Shown: piece by piece, positions 27,749 to 36,806 of the stretch
Layout: each line of letters begins with the position of its first letter
Numbering within the stretch: the first letter of the stretch is position 1
NCBI RefSeq assembly: GCF_020829665.1
Contig: NZ_JAIVFT010000005.1
Coordinates: 1 to 64,000, forward strand
From: Nostoc sp. CHAB 5824
GTDB lineage: Bacteria > Cyanobacteriota > Cyanobacteriia > Cyanobacteriales > Nostocaceae
Reading direction: 5' to 3'
DNA: 64,000 bases
Notes under the pieces: generated by a model
What the model was told of the DNA's origin: nothing
Seen by the model: only the letters and a program-made list of their open reading frames with translations
Database searches by the model: none
Made by a program: the position numbers and the translations under genes

Positions 27749-27799
27749 CTAATGACTAATGACCAATGACCAATGACAAATGACTAATGACTAATGACT
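27749..27799. repeat. Heptamer repeat array overlapping the GT4 gene 3' end
   Basis: About seven tandem units of CTAATGA/CCAATGA/CAAATGA type. Read on the minus strand, the last His codon and TAG stop of the glycosyltransferase gene (27791-27796) come from these units. Confidence 0.75.
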
Positions 27800-29053
27800 T
27801 TTGCCAAATCCTTTAGAAATTGAGTGTTTTTTCAAATTATCAGAACTTTTACCAGCGAACATCCATTGCAAATGCTGTGGTAACAGTTTCGCCAAATCAT
27901 AACGCTTTAGAATTGTCTCTCGCGCCTTCGCACGAATTCCTTGCATCTCCTGAGGATAATTCAGCGCCTCTTCAACCCGATTAGCAATATTTTGAGGAGA
28001 AAAGAAATCTACCAGCAGTCCATTTACCCCATCCTGTACGACTTCCAATACTGGCGAAGTCTTAGAAGCGACTAGCAAACATCCTGCTGCCATTACTTCT
28101 AACATTGACCAGGATAAAACAAAAGGACGGGTTAAATAAATATGAGCAGACGAAGCTTGCAAAACTTGAAGGTACTCATTGTAAGGAAGCCTATCTGTAA
28201 AGTGCAGCCTCGATAAATCCAAAGATAGTTTTTCCAACATTAATTGTTTGTAAGTCTTACCATCAGGAAGATTCTTCCCATAAGCCACTCTATCTTCTCC
28301 CACAACTACTACATGGCACTGAGGTCTTCGCTGTTGAATTAGCGCCGCCGCTTCCATAAACTGCGGAAATCCTCTATAAGGTTCCATCCCCCGTCCCACA
28401 TAAGTTACTAACTCTTCCACATGGGAAAGGTCGAGATTTATTCTTGGTAAAACTAACTTTGCGCCTGGTTTAGGGACAAAATATTTGGTATCAACACCAT
28501 CATGAATTACAGTGATTTTGCTATGATATTCTTTGGGAAACTGGTGACGCTGCCAATTCGTCGGAGAAAGACCGCGATCGCAGCTATATAAATCAGTTAA
28601 AATCGGCGCATTTTTTACGCGGATGCGGCATTCATCATCAGCATTCAGTGGTTCATTGGGATCAAAATCTGCATCCGAACCATGAGCATGATAAAACCAC
28701 TCGAAATAACATAATAATTCTGCTTTGGGGAAAACATCTTTCATAAATAAAGTCGGCCCCCAACCAGAATGACCATAAACTATATCTGGAACGAAACCTT
28801 CGGCTTTTAATTTTTCTGCTACGCGATAGACAGCCTGCGCGGTAAGAACAGCATTTTCTAGGTTGCGAACATAGTGATGGGTTTGGGGAGCAGCTTCACG
28901 AGAAGGAGTATAAATAGCTTTATAAACGCCAGGTATTTCCCCTTCACGGCGATTTGTTCCAAAGACGACTTTGTGATTAGGATCTTTACCTAAAACTGTC
29001 GCTAGGTTGCGAAATTGCGAGGGAAAATTGGGATGTAAAAATAAAATTTTCAT
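27791..29053 (-). CDS. Glycosyltransferase family 4 protein
   Basis: A 420-residue GT-B glycosyltransferase. The N-terminal Rossmann domain begins M-K-I-L-F-L-H-P-N-F-P-S-Q-F. The C-terminal domain has I-H-D-G-V-D-T near 185-190, Y-V-G-R-G-M-E-P-Y-R-G and the donor-site E-V-M-A-A-G-C-L-L-V-A-S block with the conserved Glu. Such enzymes add sugars to lipids or polysaccharides, and donor and acceptor are not predictable. The reading frame ends inside a heptamer array, so the final few residues (G-K-S-H) may be repeat-derived. No ribosome site is visible. Confidence 0.88.
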   Translation of the reverse strand: MKILFLHPNFPSQFRNLATVLGKDPNHKVVFGTNRREGEIPGVYKAIYTPSREAAPQTHHYVRNLENAVLTAQAVYRVAEKLKAEGFVPDIVYGHSGWGPTLFMKDVFPKAELLCYFEWFYHAHGSDADFDPNEPLNADDECRIRVKNAPILTDLYSCDRGLSPTNWQRHQFPKEYHSKITVIHDGVDTKYFVPKPGAKLVLPRINLDLSHVEELVTYVGRGMEPYRGFPQFMEAAALIQQRRPQCHVVVVGEDRVAYGKNLPDGKTYKQLMLEKLSLDLSRLHFTDRLPYNEYLQVLQASSAHIYLTRPFVLSWSMLEVMAAGCLLVASKTSPVLEVVQDGVNGLLVDFFSPQNIANRVEEALNYPQEMQGIRAKARETILKRYDLAKLLPQHLQWMFAGKSSDNLKKHSISKGFGKSH

Positions 29054-29204
29054 TGGAATAATCTTGATTAATTTATTGCGAGATAAAATAAATTAAGACA
29101 AGCTGTTTAAGATTATAAGATTATTTCTCACGATTTTTAGCAAGTAAATTTAGATAAATGGTTGCCCGAAAATGCGAAAATAATCGCAAATTCGTGTTAT
29201 ATCC

Positions 29205-29936
29205 ATGAAATTTATTGGCATTGATTTAGGCTGGAAATCTCAACCAAGTGGACTATGCAGCTTAGAATGGATAAATGGACAACTGCAACTACTTGATCTA
29301 GACCGCAAAGAAGCCATTGCAGACATCCTCACTTGGATCGATCAGAGCGTAAAACCAGACGAACCAGCCATCATTGCCGTAGATGCACCTACCCTCATAC
29401 CCAACGCTACCGGGAGTCGTCTCCCCGACAAACTCAGCCACAAATACTTTGGTAAATATCATGCAGGGTGCTACCCAGCTAATCAAAACCTACCCTTCGC
29501 AGAGCGCACCCTCAACTTTGGCCTAGAATTAGAATCACGCGGTTTTGCACATGCACCCACTATTCAACCGCAAAAACTCAGCAGATATCAAATAGAAGTC
29601 TTTCCCCACCCAGCAATCGTTAACCTATTCAACTTAGAACGCATCCTCAAATACAAAAAAGGACGCCTCAATAAGCGTCGCCTAGAATTAATCAAACTCC
29701 AAAATTATCTTCTCGATATCCTTCCCTCCTTCTCTCCCCCTCTGCATCTTGGCGGTTCGTTTACTTCCGAAATCCCCACCACAGGCGCAGCCCTCAAAGC
29801 AACCGAAGATAAACTAGATAGCTTAATTTGCGCCTATGTTGCTGCATACTGGTGGTATTGGGGAGAACAACGTAATTTGGTACTTGGCAATCGCACCACT
29901 GGCTACATTATCATCCCTCAAAGAATGTTAGCCTAA
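29205..29936 (+). CDS. DUF429-family protein
   Basis: A 243-residue protein with an RNase H-like/actin-like N-terminus (M-K-F-I-G-I-D-L-G-W) and A-V-D-A-P-T-L-I-P-N, both typical of DUF429. The later blocks I-E-V-F-P-H-P-A and K-A-T-E-D-K-L-D-S-L-I-C-A-Y also match. The conserved acids suggest a nuclease or nucleotide-processing enzyme, but no activity is established. It is followed 37 bp later by the DUF29 gene on the same strand, so the two are probably one operon. Confidence 0.85.
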   Translation: MKFIGIDLGWKSQPSGLCSLEWINGQLQLLDLDRKEAIADILTWIDQSVKPDEPAIIAVDAPTLIPNATGSRLPDKLSHKYFGKYHAGCYPANQNLPFAERTLNFGLELESRGFAHAPTIQPQKLSRYQIEVFPHPAIVNLFNLERILKYKKGRLNKRRLELIKLQNYLLDILPSFSPPLHLGGSFTSEIPTTGAALKATEDKLDSLICAYVAAYWWYWGEQRNLVLGNRTTGYIIIPQRMLA

Positions 29937-29973
29937 AATTGTAATCTCGTAAGATTTAACTCAAAGAGGTTTT

Positions 29974-30441
29974 ATGCAAGGAGTTAGTTCTAACTTGAGT
30001 TTAAAAGAGCTTTATGAAATTGACGATCATCTCTGGTTAGAAGAAACAATCAAACTATTGAAAGCTAACCATTTAGAAGAATTAGATTTAGAAAACTTAA
30101 TTGAGGAGCTAGAAAATTTGGGTCGTAGAGACAAAGCCAAGGTTGCTAGTTTATTAGAACAAATTATTAGACATCTTTTATTGTTGCAATATTGGACAGA
30201 AGAATCTCAATATAATTCTGGGCATTGGAAAGCAGAAATTAGAAGTTTTAGGAATCAATTAAAACGTAGTTTGACAACTAATTTATATCAATTTTTAGAA
30301 AGAGAATTAGCATCAATTTATGATGATGCATTAGGATATGTAATTGATAAAACTGAAGGCAAACTAGATAACTTCCCTCAATCTTGTACTTACACCTTAG
30401 AACAGCTACTAGATATTAATTATTTACCTAAAAATGTTTAA
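29974..30441 (+). CDS. DUF29-family protein
   Basis: A 155-residue helical protein of the DUF29 family, abundant in cyanobacteria. The signatures are L-Y-E-I-D-D-H-L-W-L-E-E-T near the start, L-D-L-E-N-L-I-E-E-L-E-N-L-G-R-R-D, and H-L-L-L-L-Q-Y-W. Function is unknown. A GAGG ribosome site lies 5 bases before the ATG. It forms a pair with the upstream DUF429 gene and converges on glgP across a hairpin. Confidence 0.9.
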   Translation: MQGVSSNLSLKELYEIDDHLWLEETIKLLKANHLEELDLENLIEELENLGRRDKAKVASLLEQIIRHLLLLQYWTEESQYNSGHWKAEIRSFRNQLKRSLTTNLYQFLERELASIYDDALGYVIDKTEGKLDNFPQSCTYTLEQLLDINYLPKNV

Positions 30442-30447
30442 CATAAA

Positions 30448-30478
30448 AGGCGTTGCTAAACTTAAATCAGCAACGCCT
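30448..30478. terminator. Hairpin between convergent DUF29 and glgP genes
   Basis: AGGCGTTGCT (30448-30457) and AGCAACGCCT (30469-30478) form a perfect 10-bp stem with an 11-base loop. The minus-strand side is followed by TTTTATG (complement), so it could end glgP as well as the DUF29 transcript. Confidence 0.7.
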
Positions 30479-30510
30479 AGTCTTGAGTATTCAACAACTA
30501 CTCAGCTTTC

Positions 30511-33075
30511 TTATTCTGCCCAAGCAATCAACCTTGGCTCATAAGGATTAGCTAAGTGTGGATTTTTCGGCAATACACGCAAAGACAAGCCTTGCAAACC
30601 AGAAGCGGTATAGGTAATATTACCCGTGTAAATACTCAATTGCTGTGCATCCTCCCCTTGGTAATCCATCACCACTGGCACAGCGTTGACAATCTCACCA
30701 TTGGCATCGATCGCACCTTGATATAGCTCTACTTGCACATCATCATTGGTCAAGGTTGCTAAGTCAACTTTGGCTTTGACAGCAACGGTTTGGTTAACTT
30801 CAATATCCGAAGCTGCTGATACATCAACATCTTTGATTCTGATGTTGAACCAGTGTTCGCTTAGTTTTTCTTTCCATGCAGCTAGTTCTTTAGCTGGAGC
30901 ATAGTTATCAACAGTCAGGGTATGATAGCGATCGCTGGCTGGGAAATAAGCTCTTTGTGCGTACTCTCCTACCATCCGCGCTGTATTAAAGAACGGACAA
31001 TTTAACCGAATTGCATCCTTCATTTTGGCAACCCACGGACGGGGCAAACCATCACTATCCCGGTGCTCATAAAATAACGGCACAACTTCCTTTTCTAACA
31101 ATTCATAGAGAGCATTTGCTTCTACTTCATCTTGGTAGTTGGGATCGTCGTAATTCTCTCCATGTCCAATTGCCCAGCCCGTGCGGACGTAATCAGCTTC
31201 ATCCCACCAGCCATCTAGTACACTTAAATTTGGCAATCCATTCATTGCTGCTTTCATGCCACTAGTACCAGAGGCTTCCCGTGGACGACGCGGTGTGTTT
31301 AACCAGATATCGCAACCCGCAACCATCAACCGGGATATGTGAATGTCGTAATTAGGAACAAACACTACCTGTTTTTCTAAATGCTGTTCGCGGATAAAGT
31401 GATTAATCTCGCGGATGAGTTCTTTACCGGGAATATCCTTGGGATGTGCCTTACCAGCAATCACGAATTGCACTTTCCGGTCTTTGTTCGCTAGCAAAAG
31501 CCGCTTAATCCGCTCCAAATCACGCATCCAGAGGGTGGCGCGTTTGTAGGTGGCAAACCGACGGGCAAAGCCAATTGTGAAAGCGTAAGGATCTAAAACT
31601 TCTTGGGCTTGGATAATTTCGGAGGCGGAAGCGCCGCGATCGCTCAAATGCTTGACTAAATGCTCCCGCACATACAAAATCATATCCAAGCGGCAGCGTT
31701 CGTGATTGCGCCACAATTCTTCATCAGGTATAGCGTCCATCCGCTCCCATAATGGGCTATCTGGTGGTGCTGATGACCAGTTTGGCCCCAGGTAGCGATC
31801 ATACAATTCTTGAGTCGATTTCGCAACACAACTCCGAGCATGGACACCGTTGGTAATTGCTGCGATCGGCACTTCCTCTACTGGCACTTTCTTCCACAAG
31901 CCCTGGAACATTTGCCGCGACACCACACCATGCAGTTGTGCTACACCGTTAGAAAATGTTGCCATCTTCAGCGCCAGCACCGCCATACTGAAAGGCCCAG
32001 ATAAATCGCCTGTATTCTCGCGCCCCAGTCCTAAAAATTGCTCTTTGGGCAACTCAAATATCTCTGCATAGTACCCCAGGTAGTACAACATTTTTTCAGG
32101 AGCGAACAAGTCAATTCCCGCTGGTACTGGCGTGTGAGTGGTGAAGATATTGCTGGAAGCCACCACCTGTTTCGCTTGGGCATAATTGAGTCCCTCTTCC
32201 TGAATCAGCAAGCGGATGCGCTCTAGGGCAGAGAAGGCGGCGTGACCTTCATTCATGTGGTAGGCGGTGACTTTCAGCCCCAAGGCTTTGAGCATTTGCA
32301 CACCACCGATCCCCAGCATAATTTCCTGGTGGATACGCATATCGATGTCGCCACCATACAGCTGATCTGTGATGTCGTGGTCGTAAACATTGTTGGGTTC
32401 AATATTGGTATCCAGTAGATACAAGGGCACCGTTCCTACCTGTACGCGCCAAACTCTGGCATATACCTTACGTCCTGGATAATCTACCGCAATCCGCAGT
32501 TCTGAACCATTAGAATTGCGCTCTAGGTGCAAGGGCATATTATAGAAATCGTTGAGCAGGTAGCGTTCTTGCTGCCAACCATCGGCATTGAGATACTGGG
32601 CAAAGTAGCCTTGCTGATACAGTAAACCTACGCCCACAAGCGGTAGCCCCAAGTCACTAGCAGATTTGAGGTGATCCCCCGCCAAAACGCCCAAGCCCCC
32701 AGAATAGACGGGCAAACAATCTACAAGCCCAAATTCAGCCGAAAAATAGGCGTAGCATTCTTTTGGTTTCTGCTCCCGTTGTTTCTGATACCAGGTGCGC
32801 TCTTGCAAATAATCTTCTAACTGACGGTCAGATCGATCCATTTGCGCTAGAAAGCCTTCATCTTCAACAACTTCCAGAAGGCGCGATTGAGAGATTGTAC
32901 CCAACATTAACACCGGGTTATGATGGCTAGACTCCCACAGATCAGAGTCTAAGCGACGGAATAAATCTTTAGTTTCAACGTTCCAATCCCAGTGCAAGTT
33001 ATATGCCAGCCGCCGTAGTGGTTCGAGTCGCGGCGGTAATGAAGGGGATACGTTAAATGTGCGAATTGGCTGCAT
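30511..33075 (-). CDS. glgP: Alpha-glucan phosphorylase (GT35, DUF3417 type)
   Basis: An 854-residue glycogen/maltodextrin phosphorylase that releases glucose-1-phosphate from alpha-1,4-glucans, using pyridoxal phosphate. The N-terminal DUF3417 domain (L-A-Y-N-L-H-W-D-W) marks the divergent bacterial-type subfamily. The catalytic part includes H-M-N-E-G-H-A-A-F, Y-V-P-N-Y-D-I-H-I-S, and the PLP-lysine region E-A-S-G-T-S-G-M-K-A-A-M-N-G. A TTG six codons earlier is open, but the ATG at 33075 is preferred. Cyanobacteria use this enzyme to mobilise glycogen in darkness. It is monocistronic. Confidence 0.93.
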   Translation of the reverse strand: MQPIRTFNVSPSLPPRLEPLRRLAYNLHWDWNVETKDLFRRLDSDLWESSHHNPVLMLGTISQSRLLEVVEDEGFLAQMDRSDRQLEDYLQERTWYQKQREQKPKECYAYFSAEFGLVDCLPVYSGGLGVLAGDHLKSASDLGLPLVGVGLLYQQGYFAQYLNADGWQQERYLLNDFYNMPLHLERNSNGSELRIAVDYPGRKVYARVWRVQVGTVPLYLLDTNIEPNNVYDHDITDQLYGGDIDMRIHQEIMLGIGGVQMLKALGLKVTAYHMNEGHAAFSALERIRLLIQEEGLNYAQAKQVVASSNIFTTHTPVPAGIDLFAPEKMLYYLGYYAEIFELPKEQFLGLGRENTGDLSGPFSMAVLALKMATFSNGVAQLHGVVSRQMFQGLWKKVPVEEVPIAAITNGVHARSCVAKSTQELYDRYLGPNWSSAPPDSPLWERMDAIPDEELWRNHERCRLDMILYVREHLVKHLSDRGASASEIIQAQEVLDPYAFTIGFARRFATYKRATLWMRDLERIKRLLLANKDRKVQFVIAGKAHPKDIPGKELIREINHFIREQHLEKQVVFVPNYDIHISRLMVAGCDIWLNTPRRPREASGTSGMKAAMNGLPNLSVLDGWWDEADYVRTGWAIGHGENYDDPNYQDEVEANALYELLEKEVVPLFYEHRDSDGLPRPWVAKMKDAIRLNCPFFNTARMVGEYAQRAYFPASDRYHTLTVDNYAPAKELAAWKEKLSEHWFNIRIKDVDVSAASDIEVNQTVAVKAKVDLATLTNDDVQVELYQGAIDANGEIVNAVPVVMDYQGEDAQQLSIYTGNITYTASGLQGLSLRVLPKNPHLANPYEPRLIAWAE

Positions 33076-33758
33076 AGGTTGGCAAAACTCCAAGTTTAGC
33101 TATGGTTATTGTTTACTCTCTTTACCAATATTGCCAATTCTTTATACAGTAGTTTGTGAAAAAGCGATGACTTTGTTAAGCATTGAGAATTCTTTTTAAC
33201 CTCGTTGCTAAAGTTTACACCAAGGTGTTTCTAATTCTATGCGTTAGTCTCAGCCATGTACTTGGTATATTAAAATTTAATCATTTACTGCCATGTATCA
33301 CTTAAAAAAAATTTAGTTTGGAATAAATAATTTATATTTATTTTAGAATTGATTCCGGGGATCAATTCTAAGGTCTTGGCTGACGGGTAAAAATTCCTCA
33401 TAACTGCGTCAAGGAACAATTAAAATTTTAATTATTTTTTAATAAAATTACTTTAGATAGAGGCACTCTGAGAGGAAAGACTTACTATAAATAATTCTTC
33501 GGTTAAGTTAGCTTAAGGTGATGCAATATCGATAGCGTACCCCTACGGGGATCTTGCTACGCATAGCGTCTGTCTGCGACACGCTCTTGCGTTCGAGCGT
33601 CATAGCCCATCGTAGACATCGCCTAAAGTTGATCGTGTAAAAATAATACCAAGCAGTCAACTAGGAAAAGCGATGCCTGCGGCGGGCTACGCCTACGCTA
33701 ACTACTGGGTATAGATTTTTAATCATAAATCAGGTAAATAACTTACTAGTGTGTAATT
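33076..33758. repeat. Intergenic region with Nostoc-type dispersed repeats
   Basis: The first 440 bp are AT-rich, with one hairpin AGAATTGAT (33345-33353)/ATCAATTCT (33361-33369). From about 33525 to 33700 come GC-rich repeat modules (cccctacggggatcttgctacgc, gcgtctgtctgcgacacgc, gatgcctgcggcgggctacg) that also occur near 430-560, 5090 and 59610. No gene is supported. Confidence 0.55.
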
Positions 33759-34082
33759 TTACGCGCCTAATGAAGGCTGATCTTTGGTATTTTTTGTCAT
33801 TGACAAAGCTACAGCTGCTGCATAAGCAATCTCCGCTGCCATTTGATAAGCAAGTTTGATACTAGATGAGGCGTCCTTGGCTTTAGGAGAGAGAGAAGCT
33901 TTTTTTCGGCGCGACTCTTGTTTGACATCACCCGCCACAATAGATCGCTGTAAAATGATCCAGGCATCTAGGTCTTCTGAATCATAATTACTTTGAAGTT
34001 GCGATCGCAATTGATCTTCGGCTACAACACTCAGATAGCCGGTAGTTAGAGCTTCTTGGACAATTTCTTTAATTAAAGCCAT
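33759..34082 (-). CDS. Hypothetical cyanobacterial protein, 107 aa
   Basis: A small two-part protein. The N-terminal half is a helical, acidic region (A-L-I-K-E-I-V-Q-E-A-L-T-T-G-Y-L, with V-A-E-D-Q-L-R-S-Q-L) that looks like a domain conserved in filamentous cyanobacteria. It is followed by a basic linker (S-R-R-K-K-A-S) and an Ala-rich helix (Y-Q-M-A-A-E-I-A-Y-A-A-A-V-A-L). No function is recognised. The ATG at 34082 is the only good start, and no strong ribosome site is visible. Confidence 0.65.
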   Translation of the reverse strand: MALIKEIVQEALTTGYLSVVAEDQLRSQLQSNYDSEDLDAWIILQRSIVAGDVKQESRRKKASLSPKAKDASSSIKLAYQMAAEIAYAAAVALSMTKNTKDQPSLGA

Positions 34083-35465
34083 AAATTTGAACCAAGTGTG
34101 TGAGTTAAAACCGATACCTCAATCTGGGCATTTGATGTTTTTTTCTGGACTTCTTCTGGAAACTAAGCTACGTTTTAGCTTTCTTTTAATAAAATAAATT
34201 TATAATGAGTAGTGTCAAGCACGCATCACCCGCTTGGCTCACCCGAATGGGTGATTTACAAATTTTTATATACAAGTAATAAGGAAGAGGAAAATTTTTA
34301 GCTTTTAAGCGAAGAGGGTGTCACAAGTATAGTAGATATCATTCTGAGTTAACACAAAAACATAAAATTACTTGGACAAGCAACGTTAGAAATATAGACA
34401 TAAATGGCAATTAACCGCTTAGAGCATTGTTAAACTTCCCGTTTAAAATGAATTTTATCTAAGTGTATAAAATCATTTAGGAGTAGCGTAGGCTTTGCCC
34501 AATCTAGGGATCGCTCTAGTAAAAAAGTTAACTAATTCCACCATTCGGATCAACAAAAAACTTAGAAATTAACTTATTTAATAATAGTGTCCCACTAAAA
34601 ATAAAATGTGTTATCGTTAAAAACAATTGTTATTAAAAGCTATTCATGTAATTACAAACATGAATTGGTTAGTCTGTAAATCATCCGTGTGCAACATGAT
34701 TGGAGCAGCATACTCTAGAAATTCGTTGCAAGAAAGCCGTCATAGCAGTCGGGGAAGCGCTTACTTGTTTGCACCGATGGTTAACTTCAATGTGATGGCT
34801 GATGTGGGAGATAATCCACCCTAGTTGGTTTTTTTGGGCAAAAATACCCATAAAAATCTAACAATAATTACATTGTCATGCTAGGCAAAAATTTTATCTT
34901 ATTTTTGAATATAGTCTAGTTAAATGTATTTTTTGTTGCAAAATAGCTTGTGGAACTGAGTTGTTTTAAAAGATTAAAACCGCTTGAGAAAAAGTAGCCT
35001 CAAGGCAAACAACTTTATCCCTATTTGCGTAACAAGCTTTGCAAATTTGCCAGATAACCAAAACAGTAGCCTAATCTAAACCAGGAAATTTTTCCATTAG
35101 ACAATTTAGTAGTTTGGGGTTTGACCCTGCAATGCACTGAAATTGTTTTGTTAATTGATTTGGTGAAAAAGAAGCAAAATTATTACGTGCCGTGAGTGGT
35201 ACAAAAGCTTTTAGCGACCCAAAGCAATTGTGCATTTGAGTAATTCTATCGCACCTAAATTAAAGAATTGCTCACATAGTCAAAGCCAGACTCTGGTTTT
35301 TCAACATTTGGAAAACCATCTAAAAATATGGGGGAATTTCGGTAACACAGCCAACTTAAGTTATGTATTAAGAAGTACAAAACTTGTTGGTATTGGCAGA
35401 AGATTAGGATACATACACAACAAACGAGTCCTGTCAACAGCAATTAATCGAAGAGATATGTAGCC
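34083..35465. other. 1.4-kb gap without a supportable gene
   Basis: AT-rich overall. A small hairpin TCACCC (34239-34244)/GGGTGA (34249-34254) has a GAAT tetraloop. A stretch at about 34660-34850 is less AT-rich and ends in a T-run (ttggttttttt), so a small RNA is possible. Short open frames here start at weak codons and have no protein-like composition. Confidence 0.3.
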
Positions 35466-36161
35466 ATGCATAACAAGCAATATTTTTCCAAATTGCAGCG
35501 CGTGCAAGAACTTTTAGTAACTACTGTGTTAGGAGATATTCCTACACTTATTTTGGGGCCGAAGTTGCGTAATTTGGGATATCGTAGTATTTTTTCCCAG
35601 ATAGGCAGCCCAGTTTATATTCAAAATGGTGTTGAATTTAACGGTAGTTGCGGTATTGAGATAGGCAGTGGAGTATATATTTTCAAGGGTGTGCGGATAA
35701 ATGCTAGAGGACACAAAAATAATAGAATTCATCTAGGAAATAGAGTCGCTATTGAGCGTAACGTTGATATAGGGTGTTTGGAAAATACGTGTATACATAT
35801 TGATGAAGACACCTTCATTGGCCCCAACGTTTCTATTGAGGGGCCAGGAGACATTAAAATTGGTAAACACTGCTTAATAGCTGCTTACTCAGGGATATAT
35901 GCCAATAATCATAATTTTGCCGATCCGATGGAGCCGATTAAATACCAAGGTGTTACTCGCAAGGGAATTGTGATTGAGGATGACTGTTGGCTAGGACATG
36001 GAGTAACAGTATTAGATGGCGTTACTATCGGCAAAGGCAGTGTTATTGGTGCGGGAGCAGTTGTCAATAGAGATATTCCTCCTTTCTCCGTTGCTGTAGG
36101 CATACCTGCACGAGTAATCAAAAACCGAATTGCTAAAGACTTAAGCATTACTTCAAACTGA
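35466..36161 (+). CDS. Hexapeptide-repeat acyltransferase (left-handed beta helix)
   Basis: A 231-residue protein of the WbbJ/LacA acetyltransferase group. From about residue 50 on, imperfect hexapeptide repeats [LIV]-G-x-x-x-x build the left-handed beta helix (I-E-I-G-S-G-V-Y-I, I-H-L-G-N-R-V-A-I and I-K-I-G-K-H-C-L-I). N-N-H-N-F carries the probable catalytic His. The C-terminus V-A-V-G-I-P-A-R-V-I-K closes the CoA site. Such enzymes O-acetylate sugars of surface polysaccharides; the true acceptor is unknown. It is followed by its own terminator. Confidence 0.88.
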   Translation: MHNKQYFSKLQRVQELLVTTVLGDIPTLILGPKLRNLGYRSIFSQIGSPVYIQNGVEFNGSCGIEIGSGVYIFKGVRINARGHKNNRIHLGNRVAIERNVDIGCLENTCIHIDEDTFIGPNVSIEGPGDIKIGKHCLIAAYSGIYANNHNFADPMEPIKYQGVTRKGIVIEDDCWLGHGVTVLDGVTIGKGSVIGAGAVVNRDIPPFSVAVGIPARVIKNRIAKDLSITSN

Positions 36162-36173
36162 GAAATAAAGGAT

Positions 36174-36220
36174 AGGGAACAGATGACAGTAACTATTCCC
36201 TGTAACCTGTTCCCTTTTTT
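36174..36220 (+). terminator. Rho-independent terminator of the acyltransferase gene
   Basis: AGGGAACAG (36174-36182) and CTGTTCCCT (36207-36215) form a perfect 9-bp stem followed by TTTTT. It begins 12 bp after the stop. Confidence 0.85.
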
Positions 36221-36492
36221 AAGAAACTTTTGCCGTCAGTCAACGTCACAAGAATAACCAGTCTCTGAGTTATTTCTTAGGGTCATCTAAAAGTCAGACA
36301 ACTTACATCTTGCACCATTCTCAATAAGCGTAGGGTAGGCACTGCTAGTCCCTAATCTCCAAGTCCCCAGTCCCAAGTCTCCAGAGTCCTCTCAAAAGGG
36401 GCGAGATTTGGGTAATATAAAGGAGCTATCTTTTCTGCATGGCAGATCCTGAAAGAAAAGCTTTCTTTGTCTTACCCCTTGGAGATATTTCT

Positions 36493-36609
36493 ATGCTGAC
36501 TTTAAAAATCGCTGTTTATATTGTTGTTGCCTTCTTCGTAACTATCTTCGTCTTCGGATTTTTGTCAAACGATCCAGCTCGTAACCCCGGCCGTCGGGAC
36601 TTAGAGTAA
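36493..36609 (+). CDS. psbI: Photosystem II reaction-centre protein I
   Basis: A 38-residue single-helix thylakoid protein: [10 protein letters not shown], a hydrophobic helix to about residue 24, then the conserved stromal tail [16 protein letters not shown]. This is the diagnostic PsbI sequence and length. PsbI lies beside D1 and CP43 and helps early PSII assembly. GGAG lies 8 bases before the ATG. The frame is also open for 18 codons upstream, to an ATG at 36439 with its own AAGGAG further upstream, but the 38-residue form matches all known PsbI proteins. Confidence 0.95.
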   Translation: MLTLKIAVYIVVAFFVTIFVFGFLSNDPARNPGRRDLE

Positions 36610-36661
36610 AAGGGCGATAAATCATCCGCGACTTTAGAAGGCGGAAGATACTAAATGCCAC

Positions 36662-36695
36662 GGAAACTTACTAAACTTTCGCTTAGTAAGTTTCC
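36662..36695 (+). terminator. Hairpin downstream of psbI
   Basis: GGAAACTTACTAA (36662-36674) and TTAGTAAGTTTCC (36683-36695) form a perfect 13-bp stem with an 8-base loop, 53 bp after the psbI stop. Only TT follows, so it may protect the short mRNA 3' end rather than terminate strongly. Further small palindromes (gctaccggtagc) follow to about 36730. Confidence 0.65.
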
Positions 36696-36806
36696 TTCTG
36701 CAAGTGGCTTGCTACCGGTAGCAGAAGGCGACAGTCGGAAGGCAAAATATATATTTAATGCTTCCGCCCGTCATTTGGCTGTTTGTTAGCCCGATTATGC
36801 TCAAAT

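Noticed and set aside
33540-33620. tRNA-like string gcgttcgagcg
   Set aside because: It belongs to a GC-rich dispersed repeat; no cloverleaf arms or acceptor stem can be formed.
34627-34824. 65-codon plus-strand frame in the 34-35.4 kb gap
   Set aside because: Starts at a weak codon with no ribosome site and no recognisable protein; kept only as a possible RNA region.
35230-35463. 77-codon frame just upstream of the acyltransferase
   Set aside because: GTG start without a ribosome site, and Asn/Ser-rich random composition.
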